Shown piece by piece: positions 44,086 to 56,528 of a stretch of 64,000 bases of DNA; the first letter of the stretch is position 1, and each line of letters starts with the position of its first letter. Under the pieces are notes generated by a model. It was not told where the DNA came from and did no database searches. It was given only the letters and a program-made list of their open reading frames with translations. The position numbers were made by a program, and so were the translations under genes. Source of the DNA: Oidiodendron maius Zn (lineage: Eukaryota > Ascomycota > Leotiomycetes > Myxotrichaceae); the NCBI GenBank assembly GCA_000827325.1, contig KN832883.1:456867-520866 (forward strand), written 5' to 3'.

Positions 44086-47000
44086 TACCAAAGGTTCGTG
44101 GCTTTACATCAACCTTGAAAACAAGTCAAAACCCATTAGCAGTTATTATACCCAACGTCCATCGATAATCACTCTCATTCATCCAACTTACATGGATAAA
44201 CGCTTTGGAGATAAAAGCCTTGGGGAAAGATGGATCGGATGGATCCAATGGTTGCAGGATTCGCTCGGCTGCTCAACGGTGCCACGCTTGTGCGATTCCA
44301 GCGGATACATGACCCCTGAATTCAGTTATCTGATTGATAATATGCCCAGCACCGTGTTTCTTACCCTCCTCCGCGATAATTGGGCCTATTATTTACCTAA
44401 TTTCGAGGGCGAGCAGCAACATAAGGTCTCTACTCGGCGAAAAATATCTGAATCATCAGTCAAATGTTCTCAGGGGCTAAAGCTGTTAAAAGACACAGTT
44501 CTCCCATTGCCTAACATGCTTTCTCAGTCATATGCTAGTTTCTGCGGGTTCCTTGACATTCCAGAAAGGGACGATAGTCGGTGGCAGAAGCTGCATATGT
44601 TCGGGGTCATCGTATCCGATAGTCTACCATTTTATCTTAATATACTACGAAATCTCGCGGAAAAAAATGCAGTTCTTTCCTTAGAGGCTGTCCATCAACT
44701 TTACAGAAAAACATATCAATTCAGCCTGCCGCCGAATGGGCAGGAACATCTCCGCGTTGTGTAAGTTATAACCACGCTTACTGTGTGCTATTCTGACAGA
44801 TGATTTTCCGAAGTTCTGCATTCAAAGAATATAAATTAGTGTACATCCCTGACCAATCGGAACAACGATACTGGAAGGGCCTAAGTGACTGTGTTTGGGA
44901 AGGGCCAGAGTGGTTCCAAACTTTGCAAGCCTTGAAAAAAAGTTATGCTTCGGATCGTCCAGTCAGCGATCTTTTTCTTGGTGTACTTTCTTTAAAGCAA
45001 ACTCCAACTATTGATGATGTTATAATGGAGCTTAAAGGACTTGCAGATATGCCGGAAGCTTGGGCTAAACCGAAACTTATGTCAGCAATACGAACGTTAG
45101 GCCAGTATATGAAAAGGGGAAAAAAGTGGATGCCTTGATTCAATCAGATATCTCAAAATATTCCCAGTGGTATTTCGAAGGAATGAAGTAGTGAGTCTGG
45201 ATTTGGTGAGCTGTACCAATGCCGACTGGTTTATTGCGGATGACATGCAGTTGTATCGATGCTTTCACGAAAAGGTGTCACTGCTTGATCTTAAACCCAC
45301 TGAGCTTCATCAGCTTGGTGTCCTTATAGACGAGCCGGAGTTAAAAGAAAAATTGCTTTCGGAAAGGGTACAGGAACGACCCCCAGTTTTAGAAGGATGC
45401 AACCTATACAAGCCTCTTATGGATGAGCTACGATGTAAAGTTAAGTACATTCTGAGGTAAGAGTTACCCTCGACAAACCGAGCGAGTCTCTGATAGTAAA
45501 ACAGTCTGTTACCCCAATACAAAGTAGAAGAATTTCGCAATTCTCTCGAACGCTTAGAGGTGTATTCTGTTTCTAAAGTCATAATCAAACGGGTCATTAC
45601 ATTAAGGACCGAAATAATCCATGGGACTGATGACAGTGGAATGCTGGTGTTCAAAAGTACTCGTGACATAGTACAAATTTTCATTGCTGTTCAATATATT
45701 CAAAGGAGTCAGAAGCTTATGTTTGAACTGAAGGACAGGATCTCTGACTATCTCAGAGGCCTTCCAACTGGAAAGAAGGAGATACTGACAAAGATACTTA
45801 TTTTTTCGCATGCCGGTGATATAGAAGAGGCACTGGAAAAGAACAGAATTACATGGGAGAAGGATGATGCTGAAATACCTGGCGCAATACAAAAGGAAGA
45901 CGCATATTCCTGGAGCAACAACAATAGCAATACTGTTCATAGTTCTACACAGCACTTAAACAGCCAACTTGCACAGAATTCGTCCCTAACTAACACCAAC
46001 GAATTGCTGCTATCTACAGCATCGAGGACTGGCTTGAGAGGCACAATGCAATTTCTGTCCCCTGTGGCGTCTCCTGTGTCCAACTATCAACTTCAAGATA
46101 CAGTCACCTTAAGCTCTAATTCGCTTCAACCGGAACCAATGGTAATTGAAGATGAATTAAATACTGGTTATGTGGCACCAATCTCTAGGGACGTTGTACC
46201 CTCGCTCCAACAGCAACCAATAATGGTTGAAGATGATTCGGATACTGATTATGTAGCACCGATCCTCAGGGACGTTGTGCCTTCACTCCAGCAACAACCA
46301 ATTATGATTGAAGACGATTCGGATACTGGTTATGTGGCACCAATCCCCAGGGAAATTGTGCCCTCACTCCAACAACAACCAATCATGATTGAAAATGATT
46401 CAGATACTGAATCCTTAGCATTCCCCGGCAGCGGATTTTGGCATTCACATCCTTCGCGACCAATAGTTATTGAGGATGATTTAATGACTGATCATTCTGA
46501 ATTTTTTAGTGGGAGATTTATGCCTTCGTCTCAGCCAGTATGTGGGAGATTCACACCTTCGTCTCAAATTGTAGCAACGGGAGCAGAACCAACGATAGAA
46601 GCTGTTTCAACTGCTATTTCAGCCCCGGACTTACAGCAGGTTGAGAGCATTAAACGTTCTCTACGTACTGCCGCGCACGAGTTCAGACTAAGTCGAGAAG
46701 ATATTAGGTTTCCACAGGCCATACACGGCCTACAGGGTAATGGTATCCGCGCCGCACAGCAGAATGGAGAAGCATCCACACTGCAGCAGTTTAGTAGATT
46801 AACGCATAATCCAAGAAACTCGACAGATCCGGATGCCTCATTTATAGGCTCTGTCTTTCCACCGACCCGGGATAATTTCCCTCTCGCACAACGTGGAGCC
46901 ACTTTAAGCATAAGTCACGATGAAATATTTGACGTCTTTCAGTCGATCTTTAATGACCATGCTTCGAATGAAATTGATCAAACCCATCGAGATATTGGAC

Positions 47001-47647
47001 AACGCGGTGAATTATTTGTCAGTTACATCTTTGACTTGTGAGATTTACTCAAGATCGCTTACTGGGTACAGGTTTTCTACCTTCTCCGAACAATATTTGG
47101 TGCCGACTTCCCAATACATCATTGGACCAGCAAAAGCCGTGCAAGATTCGGAAATCTTTCATTCACTGGTCAGGAAGGAGATTATTCTGACTTCACATTT
47201 GATGATCCTAATGACATTTGGACGGCCGTACTCATTCAAGCCGGCTTTGATGAAGCAAAAGGGTGGAAAGACCGGGCAAAAGATCAGGCAATAACTTACC
47301 ACCTCGAAGTCAAGTCCACAAGCGGGCCGTTTGATGACCCTTTTTATATGAGCTTCAACCAGCTACAAATGGTAAGATGAACCCAATTCATATTTATATC
47401 CTTTGATTTAAGGAGAATGTACTTACACCTTCGATCCATGGTCTAGGCGGAACGATGGACATTGCCAAGTGGTAATTCAACTACACCAACCCACGTTTAC
47501 ATCATTTTTAGGGTTCATAACGTTTTAGACCAAGATAAGGGCTCTGTCGGAATTAAACTCTTCGTTGATCCTTGGCGATTGCGCATCACGGGGGAGTTGA
47601 TTTTTGATCAAAAAATGCCATTTATGGTCCGACTAGGCTACATTTGA
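44086..47647 (+). CDS. NO VEIN-like protein, C-terminal half with DUF3883-type domain (disrupted)
   Basis: Several exons can be followed: 44086-44760, about 44800-45138, 45167-45456, 45505-47017, 47072-47371 and 47447-47647. Family-like blocks are IHPTYMDKRFGDKSLGERW, LSPEF-type MTPEFSYLIDNMPS, EYKLVYIPD, ADWFIADDMQL and LLPQYKVEEFRNSLERLEV. The C-terminal end, from GQRGELF to the stop, is the NO VEIN C-terminal / DUF3883 nuclease-like domain: HLEVKSTSGPFDDPFYMSFNQ, WTLPSG, YIIFRVHNV. Between 45110 and 45170 the family frame shifts twice next to A runs (GGGGAAAAAAGTGG), so the gene is probably broken there. No ATPase domain is present in this half; it is found at 35837-37958. A long Ser/Asn-rich insert holds tandem SIM-like repeats. 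Confidence 0.7.
46126..46500 (+). repeat. 81-bp coding repeats with SUMO-interaction-like motifs
   Basis: Within the NO VEIN-like C-terminal half, a 27-aa unit ending VVPSLQQQ and starting PIMIEDDSDTGYVAP is repeated about four times. Each unit, and a fifth related site at about 46460, has a hydrophobic triplet followed by acids: MVIEDE, IMVEDDSD, IMIEDDSD, IMIENDSD, IVIEDD. That is the form of SUMO-interacting motifs. The function is inferred from motif shape only. Confidence 0.75.
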
Positions 47648-50191
47648 GTATAAATTGCCAGCTGTGAATTGCCCTGGGTTGTAACCTAGGTTTGTATGGT
47701 TAGCATTTCTTATTCGGCCTGAAGGAAAGGATACATATCAAACGTTTTTAAACTTTAATCTATACTTTGTTACAAACCCAAGGGTAGATATTGGTATTTC
47801 TCGTTAAAACTTAATCTAGAACAAAGAAACCTACCAAGATCTCACGCTTAATATATAAGGTATCCTTAGCGTAGTTAGACAGAAGTCATCTACGCGGCTA
47901 AGTGGCATTTATTCGATTAGCGGATTGTGTTGTATATGTAAAGTAAGGTCTCTGTTGCTGTAATTACACAGGAGTATTACTATGGGGCTCACGACAGTTC
48001 AATATTAGCGAGATGGAATATAGATAAAGTAGCAGTTGTATTTGGTCAATACGACATAACTCAAGAAAATAGTAATTTTGTAGGGGCTGACAAAGCTTAG
48101 TTTTAATGCTTGTCGACTGGCTAAACGGCCTTCTTTGTTACAGTAGCTGATGTGGATTTAGAGTGCTCACCTTCTGCAATTGTTTGCCACTCCGCACACT
48201 AATAGCGTACTGGTGGCCATGATGGCCACTGCTACAATGCTGACATTGGTCGCTAACCTATTTGGTCTAGCCACGCTTATCTGCCACATGTGCAGTTAAA
48301 AGCTTGGGGCTGACCACACAACTATGCTACATATCTGCCCTTGATGAATTTCCTATCAGTCTTGCCTTCGCTATACTCTGCATCGGTAACTCCCTGTGTT
48401 TAATAAGCAGAGACGGTCCCAAACTGCAGCTGGTCCGCGGGGTTCAGTAGAACGTAAGCCCCAGACTCGTATTTGCTTAGAAACTAATAGCTTAGCATAT
48501 TCTAGTGAAATATAGTCTCCTGTTCGTCTCTCCACTTGTTTCTGATAGGCACGGCTAGACCGATTAAGTTTAGTGTGTGAGAACAACACTGATCATTCAC
48601 TGAAACAAATGAGAACTAGAATATCCGCCTCAGCCTAAGAAGTATGCATTCCATCCGAAAGCGGTTTGGCTTGAGCCTTTGTTTCTTTGCCACCGGCGGT
48701 CATAATGCCGTTCTCCGATAATACGCCACGAATAAACCACGATCCCATCAATCCGGAGTAAAGTCCCAATTTTTGTTGCATGTCGCGAAAATATCGGCAA
48801 CAATGGATCTCCGAGGGTCCGAGATTGCTGTGATCAATAGTGGCCGGTATTTGATGATTTTGCCTCGGGATTTTACTAGAATGGCAAATTTGTGAAATGC
48901 AGAACCGTCAGGATATACAAGTTATGCAAAGGGTCTTCGATCTTTCGTTAGGTCTCTAGTAATAAACATCGGCTTACAACTTATATGACACTAAGTTTGG
49001 TTGTATTTAGCTTGCTTGAACTTTTCAATTGTGCAATTTAGTCATCAAACCGAATCTGGAGTAAATGAATCTTTTATTAGCAAGGAGGTCTTTGAGCTTA
49101 TTTAAACAGTCCTCATTCGGTGCTGTCGCTAGTGACACATACAACAAATTGCAATTAGTCCGGTTATCCTAGTAGATGTTCAGAACATAGATAGCAGCTC
49201 TTTGCATTTACAGATAGGGTAGTGTTCGCGCTTAGCCAATGTTTTGCTTATTATGCCTTTCGATATCTGAAACGTAGAGCACCTTGATCGGAGTGCTATA
49301 TCAGGCACGAGCTAATAACTTCATCCGAATAACTTCATCCGAGAAGCCGGTAACATATCGGATAAGCCGAAAGCAAGTGGCAAATATATGAAAGCAGTGC
49401 CAGGTTCCGCGCAATACGACCCTTTTCTCCAAGCCCCTCACACCCCGGGTATCCCGTATTCCGCTTTGCGTATCCTGCTTTCCTGCCTCCTTGTCTTTAT
49501 CCTATTTCTGCCGAGCTGTCTATCTAGTAAGATCATGCGCAGTCGCACACTGGTCTATGTTACGATGAGTCTATCCCATTACGGCATCTGCGGGAGCAAA
49601 TATGATGACACAAATCGGATAAGCGGCCATAGATGATGTTGCATACTCATAGCCTGAGACTGCAGACATTACGCGATCTCTCCTATGCATTGCCTAGAGA
49701 TGCCCCAAACTTGCTTTCGTTGCTCTTCATGAACATTTATTATATGAGGAGTCGTAAAAGCCCTGGCTGAGGCTTTTCTACTACGGTCATCACTCTCGAT
49801 CAACAGGGACTTCGATAATCTAATAGCTATTCTGATATCTCAACTGCTTTTACATCTCCGCAAGTCTGTGCATTTATCATTATCTTAAATCAAAATGCTC
49901 GAAAAGAACGTACTTGAGGAGGCCTATGAGCGTTCTGAGCTTCGCGAGAAGTCTCTGCGCGAGGCCAAGCGTACCGCTACTTTGACCAAGATCTAAATTA
50001 AGGAAACTCATCATAATAAGGCAAATCAAGACATTGCCGGCCGGAACGGTTACACTTGCCATTTGCACTCACTATAGTTTATCTAAATGAATCTTGGCAT
50101 AGCCAAGAGCTCCAGCATTCTAGAAAGAAAGAGGATAAACGCAAGTTGTGACGGACGGTTAGTGGCATGAAGAATTTAGGTAGCCAATGCA
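47648..50191. other. Long gene-poor spacer
   Basis: No gene is supported in 2.5 kb. A 33-codon ATG frame at 49894-49995 (plus) encodes a charged helix (LEEAYERSELREKSLREA) and may be a scrap or a very small peptide. A direct duplication AATAACTTCATCCGA occurs at 49314-49340. The rest is AT rich without visible structure. Confidence 0.4.
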
Positions 50192-51070
50192 TCAAAGCAG
50201 TGAGAATACCAGAGTCGATAGCGGCAATACTAAAAGCCGCAACCCTTGAGAGACCAAAACTCCAAATCCACCGACTCCACCTTTCGACGAAGCACTCGCT
50301 GTCGCAACTGAAGAACCAGTACCTGAAAATCCACCAGTCTGCCCATTTGGCGGATACACTCCCCCAGTGACTGGGCACGAACCAGAGGCCACAGTACTAG
50401 TGGTAGTACACAGGTACCTGCGCGGGTCCACACATTGGCTCAAATAGTAGGCCTCACTTGTAGATTCTAGTCCAAGAACTGCCCCGTCGCTAAGGTAGAC
50501 ATCGCATCTCGTGGTTGTCACAGCCTGCCCGCCAAGGTTCGTGCTCAAGGTATATATATATGTTGTGATAAAGATTGCCTCGGAGGACTCCGTTGCCTGG
50601 TCCACGAGATCGGTCCTTTCGTCATCCCCAATGCTGGTGGGACGGACAGCTTGTGACGTCGTGTAAAGGAAACTAGTCTTCGTGCAGGAACTTGGGGCAC
50701 TGATGACGAGTGGCGCATAGTATGAAGTATCAATGGTTGGGGTTGGACTCGTCGTTTGGGATGAGGTGCAGTCCCAAGGATTCGCAGAGCAGACGGATGC
50801 GTTGGGAGACAAAAAGAGCTGAGTGACGGTAATCGGGTAGGTTAGGCCGCCATACTCATCGCTGGCAAGAGCTGTGCTTATGTTTGTGAATGTGACGGTA
50901 ACGGAGCCCGTTGGGATGACTTTTATGTTGTAGGTGGAGGTGACGGTTTTGATAGTTTGCTGACCTTCAAGAAAGAGGCCAGTTGTGGTTGTATAATGGT
51001 CTGTATATGTCCAACCGACTACGGCTCCAATCAATGAGAAAAATAAAGGTGTAAGCATATTATTGAACAT
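50192..51070 (-). CDS. GPI-anchor-type cell surface protein of unknown function
   Basis: Single exon, 292 aa, ATG at 51070. Residues 1-19 (MFNNMLTPLFFSLIGAVVG) are a signal peptide. The ectodomain is rich in Thr and Ser with repeated TTTTG, SVTVTFTN and TTTRCDVYLSDG segments and six or seven cysteines. It ends with a Gly/Ser/Ala-rich linker and a hydrophobic tail (LRLLVLPLSTLVFSLL) with no basic residues after it, as expected for a GPI signal; a probable omega site lies in the SSKGG region. I recognise no enzymatic motif. Likely a glycosylated wall or plasma-membrane protein. Confidence 0.75.
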   Translation of the reverse strand: MFNNMLTPLFFSLIGAVVGWTYTDHYTTTTGLFLEGQQTIKTVTSTYNIKVIPTGSVTVTFTNISTALASDEYGGLTYPITVTQLFLSPNASVCSANPWDCTSSQTTSPTPTIDTSYYAPLVISAPSSCTKTSFLYTTSQAVRPTSIGDDERTDLVDQATESSEAIFITTYIYTLSTNLGGQAVTTTRCDVYLSDGAVLGLESTSEAYYLSQCVDPRRYLCTTTSTVASGSCPVTGGVYPPNGQTGGFSGTGSSVATASASSKGGVGGFGVLVSQGLRLLVLPLSTLVFSLL

Positions 51071-51899
51071 GGTGCTTTGTTAGGATATAACTGGAAGTGT
51101 TCAAGGGATAGACACTTTGAGGTGCAGACGCAGAGAAGCTCGATCAAAAGGAGGAAATATTGATTGTGTGTCAAGGGATACCATCATATTGATGGGTCCG
51201 TCAGTTAATTTGGCACAAGACTTGAAATTCTGTAACCCCCCGAGGCCAAGCCTTCAAGGTTTCTTTGTTCCATGACCCTGATTGCTAGAAATAGCTCTCT
51301 CAGAAGTTAGCGAAGCTGATTAGTACAAGCTTCTTGGCGACTGGCTTGGCACAATAACTTCAAACTGCTGGTAGTACGAAGGGATGGTAGCGGGTTTACA
51401 ACCACAAAGCCACTTGGCTCTTTGCTTGAAATTCATTGCTTGCCTGTGTATACTACTAGAAGAGCATCTCACGAAGGAATACGACGATGACTCTATATAG
51501 TAAATGGAAGGAAACGAATGACGAAAATGCGCTTGACTCACTTAATCAGGGTCGTTGTAAAATGCGACGGGGTAAGTCACGCTAATGCAAGTTTACGGAC
51601 ATGCGTAAAATGGGGGAGGTGGAAGGCTCCGAGCTTACGACGTCCTTTCTGGCGAGATATGCTCTAGCCGCGGACTATGTGACCTCCTAATTTTAGGGCT
51701 TCCACCATTTACTAGTCGGTTATACGTACAATATGCGAAGAAAAGCGAGATGTCTAGCGTGCCAAGGGCGCACATGCTAAATATGTCTCTAAGGCTTGGC
51801 CGCGGGAGAGTCTACTTTGCATTTCCAAAAGTGCCTTAAGCAGTGCACATTGATTGGTGGTAGATCATCTTCTGATTTTTGCATAGTCTCCCTAACAGC
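51071..51899. other. Intergenic, no gene seen
   Basis: Promoter of the GPI-type protein at left and 3' flank of the oxidoreductase gene at right. No supported coding sequence or repeats. Confidence 0.4.
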
Positions 51900-53181
51900 C
51901 TATGGAATCAGAATCACCTGCGACCCCCAAGCTGCCTTTTCCTTCGCCATTTCCACAGCCTCCTGAATATGGTCCAGGCCGAACTTCCCTACCGTTTCTA
52001 CTCCGGCTCCGTCCTTACCCAACTTTAAGTTTCCTTTCTCAATCATTTTAATGAACCTAACCACCATGTCTCTGTCATACATAAACCTCCCTTCTGCGCA
52101 ATTGTCAGCTAGTCCGTATTTCTAAATGTGGAGATTTCAAAACTTCTCCCCGCCCAACTATTCCCTCCAGGAGCATGCGAAATATAAAAAACCGAGTAAC
52201 TTACGAATCCTCAAGCTCTTCATAACAAGATCCCCGTAATTAATTTCCACCTTTCCGAATATCCCACCCATAAACGCCGCCCTCCCCTTTGCTTTAAGCG
52301 CCCCAATCGCAGCCTCAATATGAGTCGAGCCTGCCGCGGACGCGGGTGAGAAATCGATATACGCATCTGCCCCCTTTCCTCCATTACCTGAAGCCTCGAT
52401 CAAGGCTTTTGTATCTTTCTCCACGTCGCCCGTCATGATCATGGTTTCGAGCCTGCCAGTATGATCGAAGACCTTCTTCATTGATTGCAAGACAGCCACA
52501 TTACGACCGCATGCAACAACCCGTGCGCCCATAGCGAGAGCGGTAGTCACGGCGCCACCGCCGAATTTACCAGTGGCGGGAGCGACGATGACAGTATCCC
52601 CTGCTTTGACGTCGATTTCGGACAGTCCACCGAACGGGACTAGAAAACCTGCGACCATAAATCATCAGCTCCAGCCATAACTGCGGCGGAGGTCGTGCTA
52701 GCTTACCGGGTATTGCACAGAGATCTTCAACCTCGTATCCCAACTTCCCAAACATCACCTCCTCGTCCAGCAGAAACACATTCTCAAGCGGGAATTTGGC
52801 ATACTCGGCAAAACTCCCATCCCTCCACTCGCCCTCCATTAGCTTCGGCGCCGCACCGCCATGTAACCCCATTAGTATCGATACATCTGGATCATCACGT
52901 GCCTTAACAGTGATATCGCATAGCACCAGTTGGCCCGGTTTAAGCATCGTGGCATCTGGACCTACAGCGTGTATGCGACCAATGCAGTTTGCGCCCGGGA
53001 TCATGGGCAGTTCTAGGTGATAGGGCAGGGAGCCGTTGAGAACTGAGTGTAAATAAGGCAGGATGTAAGTACCGAGGACGCGGACGACGGCGCTGCCGGG
53101 TGTAGCGGAGGGGATAGGAATGGTTTCGAGAGAGACAGGTGTGGAAGTGGATTTGAGGATGAGGGCGCGGTGAGTAGCCAT
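51900..53181 (-). CDS. MDR superfamily zinc-independent alcohol dehydrogenase/quinone oxidoreductase
   Basis: Three minus-strand exons, 52707-53181, 52205-52648 and 51900-52093, join in phase (introns of 58 and 111 nt, donors GTAAGC and GTAAGT), giving 370 aa. The N-terminal GroES-like half has SAVVRVLGTYILPY, LPMIPGANCIGRIHAVGPDA and LKPGQLVLCD. The Rossmann half has VKAGDTVIVAPATGKFGGGA, the NAD(P)-binding glycine motif. VVACGRN and GRAAFMGGIFGKVEINYGDL follow. The C-terminal segment VGKFGLDHIQEAVEMAKEKA is the usual end of the family. The catalytic zinc ligands (Cys near residue 40 and GHE) are missing, so it is of the zinc-independent type. Substrate not predictable; detoxification or secondary metabolism are common roles. 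Confidence 0.88.
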
Positions 53182-54584
53182 TTTGATTGTGCGCTTAGCG
53201 GTAGAACAATGTTGAATGGTTGATAGAAAATTGAAGGACGCTTGTTGATCGTGGGTGGAGCAGAGAATGAGGCTATTTATACTTGACAGATGGCACCTAG
53301 CTCTTAATTGGGCTGATAAGTACCTGTTATCAGCTGGGTCAATGCCCAGCTTTTGATATACTGCAAGCCGTCGGACAATCTATGAAGGCTTAATCAGCGA
53401 GCTGCTCTCTCGCGGATTGTATGTCAGAGAAGAGAGCGGAATTAATGGGAAGCTTGCGGGGTGTGTGCTCAGCTCCATATCATTGGATGATGAAAGTCTG
53501 CCAAGAAAAATAATTTCTCCACCTATCTGTTCCTATTCGTATCTGGTGTGTGATTGCTGCCCCCACGATACCGTAATATTCTACTAGGAACCGGCACAGT
53601 CCCGAATTCTTGCACTTTTATGGAGATAGATTGCCGAATTATAAGACTCTCATCGCCACGGCGGCCGACGCAAGATCCATAGGAACGCTCCTGAGAGACC
53701 TAATCTCTCATGATAGACGAAGCAGATGACATAAGAGTAGGTCATCGTATGGAGGAGGCAGATCACAAGCCGTGGCAGATTTAAGGTTTGTCAATGGTTC
53801 ACCAGATCCAGAAGGCTTCAGCCACTCATTTCCACATATCATCAATAAGGATTTCGCCGGATGCAAATCTAATAGGAGGGCCATTCTCATAGTCGGAGAT
53901 TGACTCCGTAATCCATCGCCACATGAAGTTTGAAATGCAACACAGTATTGGGAACCAACCCCTTAGCCGGGTACATGGGAAACTCACAAGTTATTACTCA
54001 GCACGATACTTCAAATGAATATTCTCGATATAGTCCCAGCTTCATTCTTTGCCTCTAAGATTGGCTTTCCCTCGGGGCGTGATCCGTACCATGGAGATCG
54101 GATTATCCCATTTCTCACCACACATGCTTTTTCACATATCTCTCCAATGCTCGCTTATTTGTCTTGATTGACGTCTTCGCTCGCTTACTGTCGTAGATGG
54201 CTCCATAAGGTATTGTCGGCTTCAGGATTTCCGACACGATGAGCTTATTGCACCTCGATTTGTTCCTGACGTTTAGTTATCCTGCGCCAAGAATCAAATT
54301 TTAATCCGCATTCTAATGATTAAATTGTCGTATGGATGCCCGATTCCTGCGGTGGCGGTACCCATGGCTCTACACCGCCACATTCGAAAACAAGGCTATC
54401 ACATTGTAGGCAACGACTAGGTCACCTCTCGTATCTAGAACGTTATAGTTGCAGCTCCGCCTCGCTCTTCGAAGTGAGATTCTTACAGATTTTCACAGCT
54501 GCCGCTTCATTACCATTTACAGTCTCGCTCAGACTGTCTTTCAGCAACTAGCAGAGAATCTTCGGGTTCTTGGTATCGCTCGAT
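53182..54584. other. Intergenic; one faint coding scrap
   Basis: No gene is supported. The minus strand around 53760-53910 encodes a short protein-like stretch (NGPPIRFASGEILIDDMWK) broken by stops and without family match. The last 250 bases are promoter for the HET gene. Confidence 0.35.
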
Positions 54585-56528
54585 ATGCCACCCATCACAA
54601 GAGAAAACAAGAAACGACGTCGAGGGATCGAGCGATGGCGTTGCGGGGCTTGTCTTTTTGAGCTTCCGGAATACCTCAGGACTATCAACGAAGACTTTCC
54701 GTTTCAGGAAGATATTATTCCAAACGATCCTGAACATCCTGGCTATTGGGTCGAACCATCAGTACTTGTCAGCTCAAGTAAACGTGGCTGCAGAACCTGC
54801 AAGCGTATTTTGTCAATGGCTGATTTCTTTTCCGATTCTGAAGAGTGGCTCGACGAATCTATGCACTGGCATCGAGGTGTACTACTTCTGTCAAATGGAG
54901 TCAGGCTTCAGATATTCTTCTTACAAAGTCATGGCTTGATCCCGAAGTATCCAGAAAAATATCATCCATTCGTCGATATAGGTGACTTCCCCTCAGGAAA
55001 TACAAGAGGCTCCCTGGCCTTTGACCGAGTTGCATCCTACCTGCGTCAATGTATTGATAGTCATGAAGTATGTGCGAAAGGCTCTGGTGTCGGACCTATG
55101 CCTCAACGCATTATATATATCGAAGACTACGCTACTTCATCAGCTCGACTTATTGACGGCACGCACGGGATGACTCCGCAACCGTATCTTTGTCTAAGTC
55201 ACCGATGGACAGCGCAAACTAGAGAATCTAGTCTCCCGCGAAAATGCGCCAGTTTGTTCCAGAAAGCAATCCCAAAAGAAGTCCTTTACCCGCTATTGAC
55301 GGATGCGTTGGAAATTACACAACGTCTTGGTTATCGATATATCTGGATCGATTTCCTTTGTATATATCAGGATGACATTTACGACTGGCATCAACAGGCC
55401 TCGAAGATGGCTGCCATCTACGAGAATGCCGAGATCACAATCTCGGCTGTGGATGCTGAGCTTAACAACGGAAGAATATTCTCACGAAAGGCACAACGAC
55501 CTTATATACTTGGTACTCATGACGATAAAAGAATCTTCATCCGGCGTGTTGACAATCTACATCCACGCCGCATTGACTTAGGTGGTAAAAACCTTTTGTC
55601 CAGAGCAAATCCATGGGATTTCCCTCTTTTAGAGAGAGGATGGGTATACCAGGAATGCTTACTATCCAGACGAATTATTTATTTCACGCGACATGAATTG
55701 ATTTTGGAGTGTAGACAGGCAGTACAATGTGAATGTAGAAGCGAGGAGAAGAGATGGGCCGAGCTAAAAAGCCATGTTCCAACAGTGTCCGAGATGGATT
55801 GGGGTGACATTTGCTTCGACAACAGCTGTACAAAACTTTCCCGTGCGAGCGACAAACTGCCAGCTATGTCAGGAATTTCGACACGTTTCGGGGAGGCACG
55901 TGGTTGGACATATCTTGCCGGACTATGGCGCGAGGATCCCGACTTGGCCAGGCAACTGATGTGGCATGCAAATACACCTACGGCTCGGCCGAGTGTTGGT
56001 ATCCACTTGCCATCTTGGTCTTGGGCATCAATAAATTCATCGTTCAGCAACTTTGATATTCCTTCTAGCACGATTACCTTTCGTATTATCGACCATGAAG
56101 TTCTATATGGACTCAATCGGTACGGGACTCCAAGATCTGCCAAGCTTATTGTTGATGGCCCTTGTATTCCGGCCATAATCGAATACAGACCTGTTTCAGT
56201 AACTAGCTTCTCACCAGAAGTTGAGCTAGAAAGCCGAAAAGTCAACTTTTTCTTGAGGATAGGAGAGTCACGCGCAATGATTATGCCTGACTTCTCATTC
56301 AACAAGCCCGGAGAAGGTCATGTGCATTCAGGCGAAGGTGTAATGCTGCTTGTGTGCTCATTGGAAAAAGAAGGTTTATTCTGCGCAGTGGGGTTGGTTT
56401 TAAAAGCCGTCGATGTGTCCAGGCAGATCTTCGAACGTATTGGGCTCGCCCCTTCCCATTTTAGTCCCGAGTTTACATCTACACAATTTCAGAGCCTCTG
56501 GGAATACAGAAAACTTACTTTAGTATGA
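54585..56528 (+). CDS. HET domain protein (heterokaryon incompatibility type), intronless
   Basis: A single exon of 647 aa from the ATG at 54585. N-terminal Cys-rich lead (RWRCGACLFELPEY, KRGCRTCKRILS) as in many HET proteins. The HET domain at about residues 200-330 has PYLCLSHRWTAQTRESSLP, ALEITQRLGYRYIWIDFLCI and YQDDIYDWHQQASKMAAIYE, then ITISAVDAELNNGRIFSR. Downstream ERGWVYQECLLSRRIIYFT, DKLPAMSGISTRFGEARG, TYLAGLWREDPDLARQLMW and LPSWSWASINS are the standard extension. It is the second complete HET gene of the window but is clearly diverged from the first, so not a recent duplicate. Expected role: cell-death induction in non-self recognition; partner unknown. Confidence 0.92.
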   Translation: MPPITRENKKRRRGIERWRCGACLFELPEYLRTINEDFPFQEDIIPNDPEHPGYWVEPSVLVSSSKRGCRTCKRILSMADFFSDSEEWLDESMHWHRGVLLLSNGVRLQIFFLQSHGLIPKYPEKYHPFVDIGDFPSGNTRGSLAFDRVASYLRQCIDSHEVCAKGSGVGPMPQRIIYIEDYATSSARLIDGTHGMTPQPYLCLSHRWTAQTRESSLPRKCASLFQKAIPKEVLYPLLTDALEITQRLGYRYIWIDFLCIYQDDIYDWHQQASKMAAIYENAEITISAVDAELNNGRIFSRKAQRPYILGTHDDKRIFIRRVDNLHPRRIDLGGKNLLSRANPWDFPLLERGWVYQECLLSRRIIYFTRHELILECRQAVQCECRSEEKRWAELKSHVPTVSEMDWGDICFDNSCTKLSRASDKLPAMSGISTRFGEARGWTYLAGLWREDPDLARQLMWHANTPTARPSVGIHLPSWSWASINSSFSNFDIPSSTITFRIIDHEVLYGLNRYGTPRSAKLIVDGPCIPAIIEYRPVSVTSFSPEVELESRKVNFFLRIGESRAMIMPDFSFNKPGEGHVHSGEGVMLLVCSLEKEGLFCAVGLVLKAVDVSRQIFERIGLAPSHFSPEFTSTQFQSLWEYRKLTLV

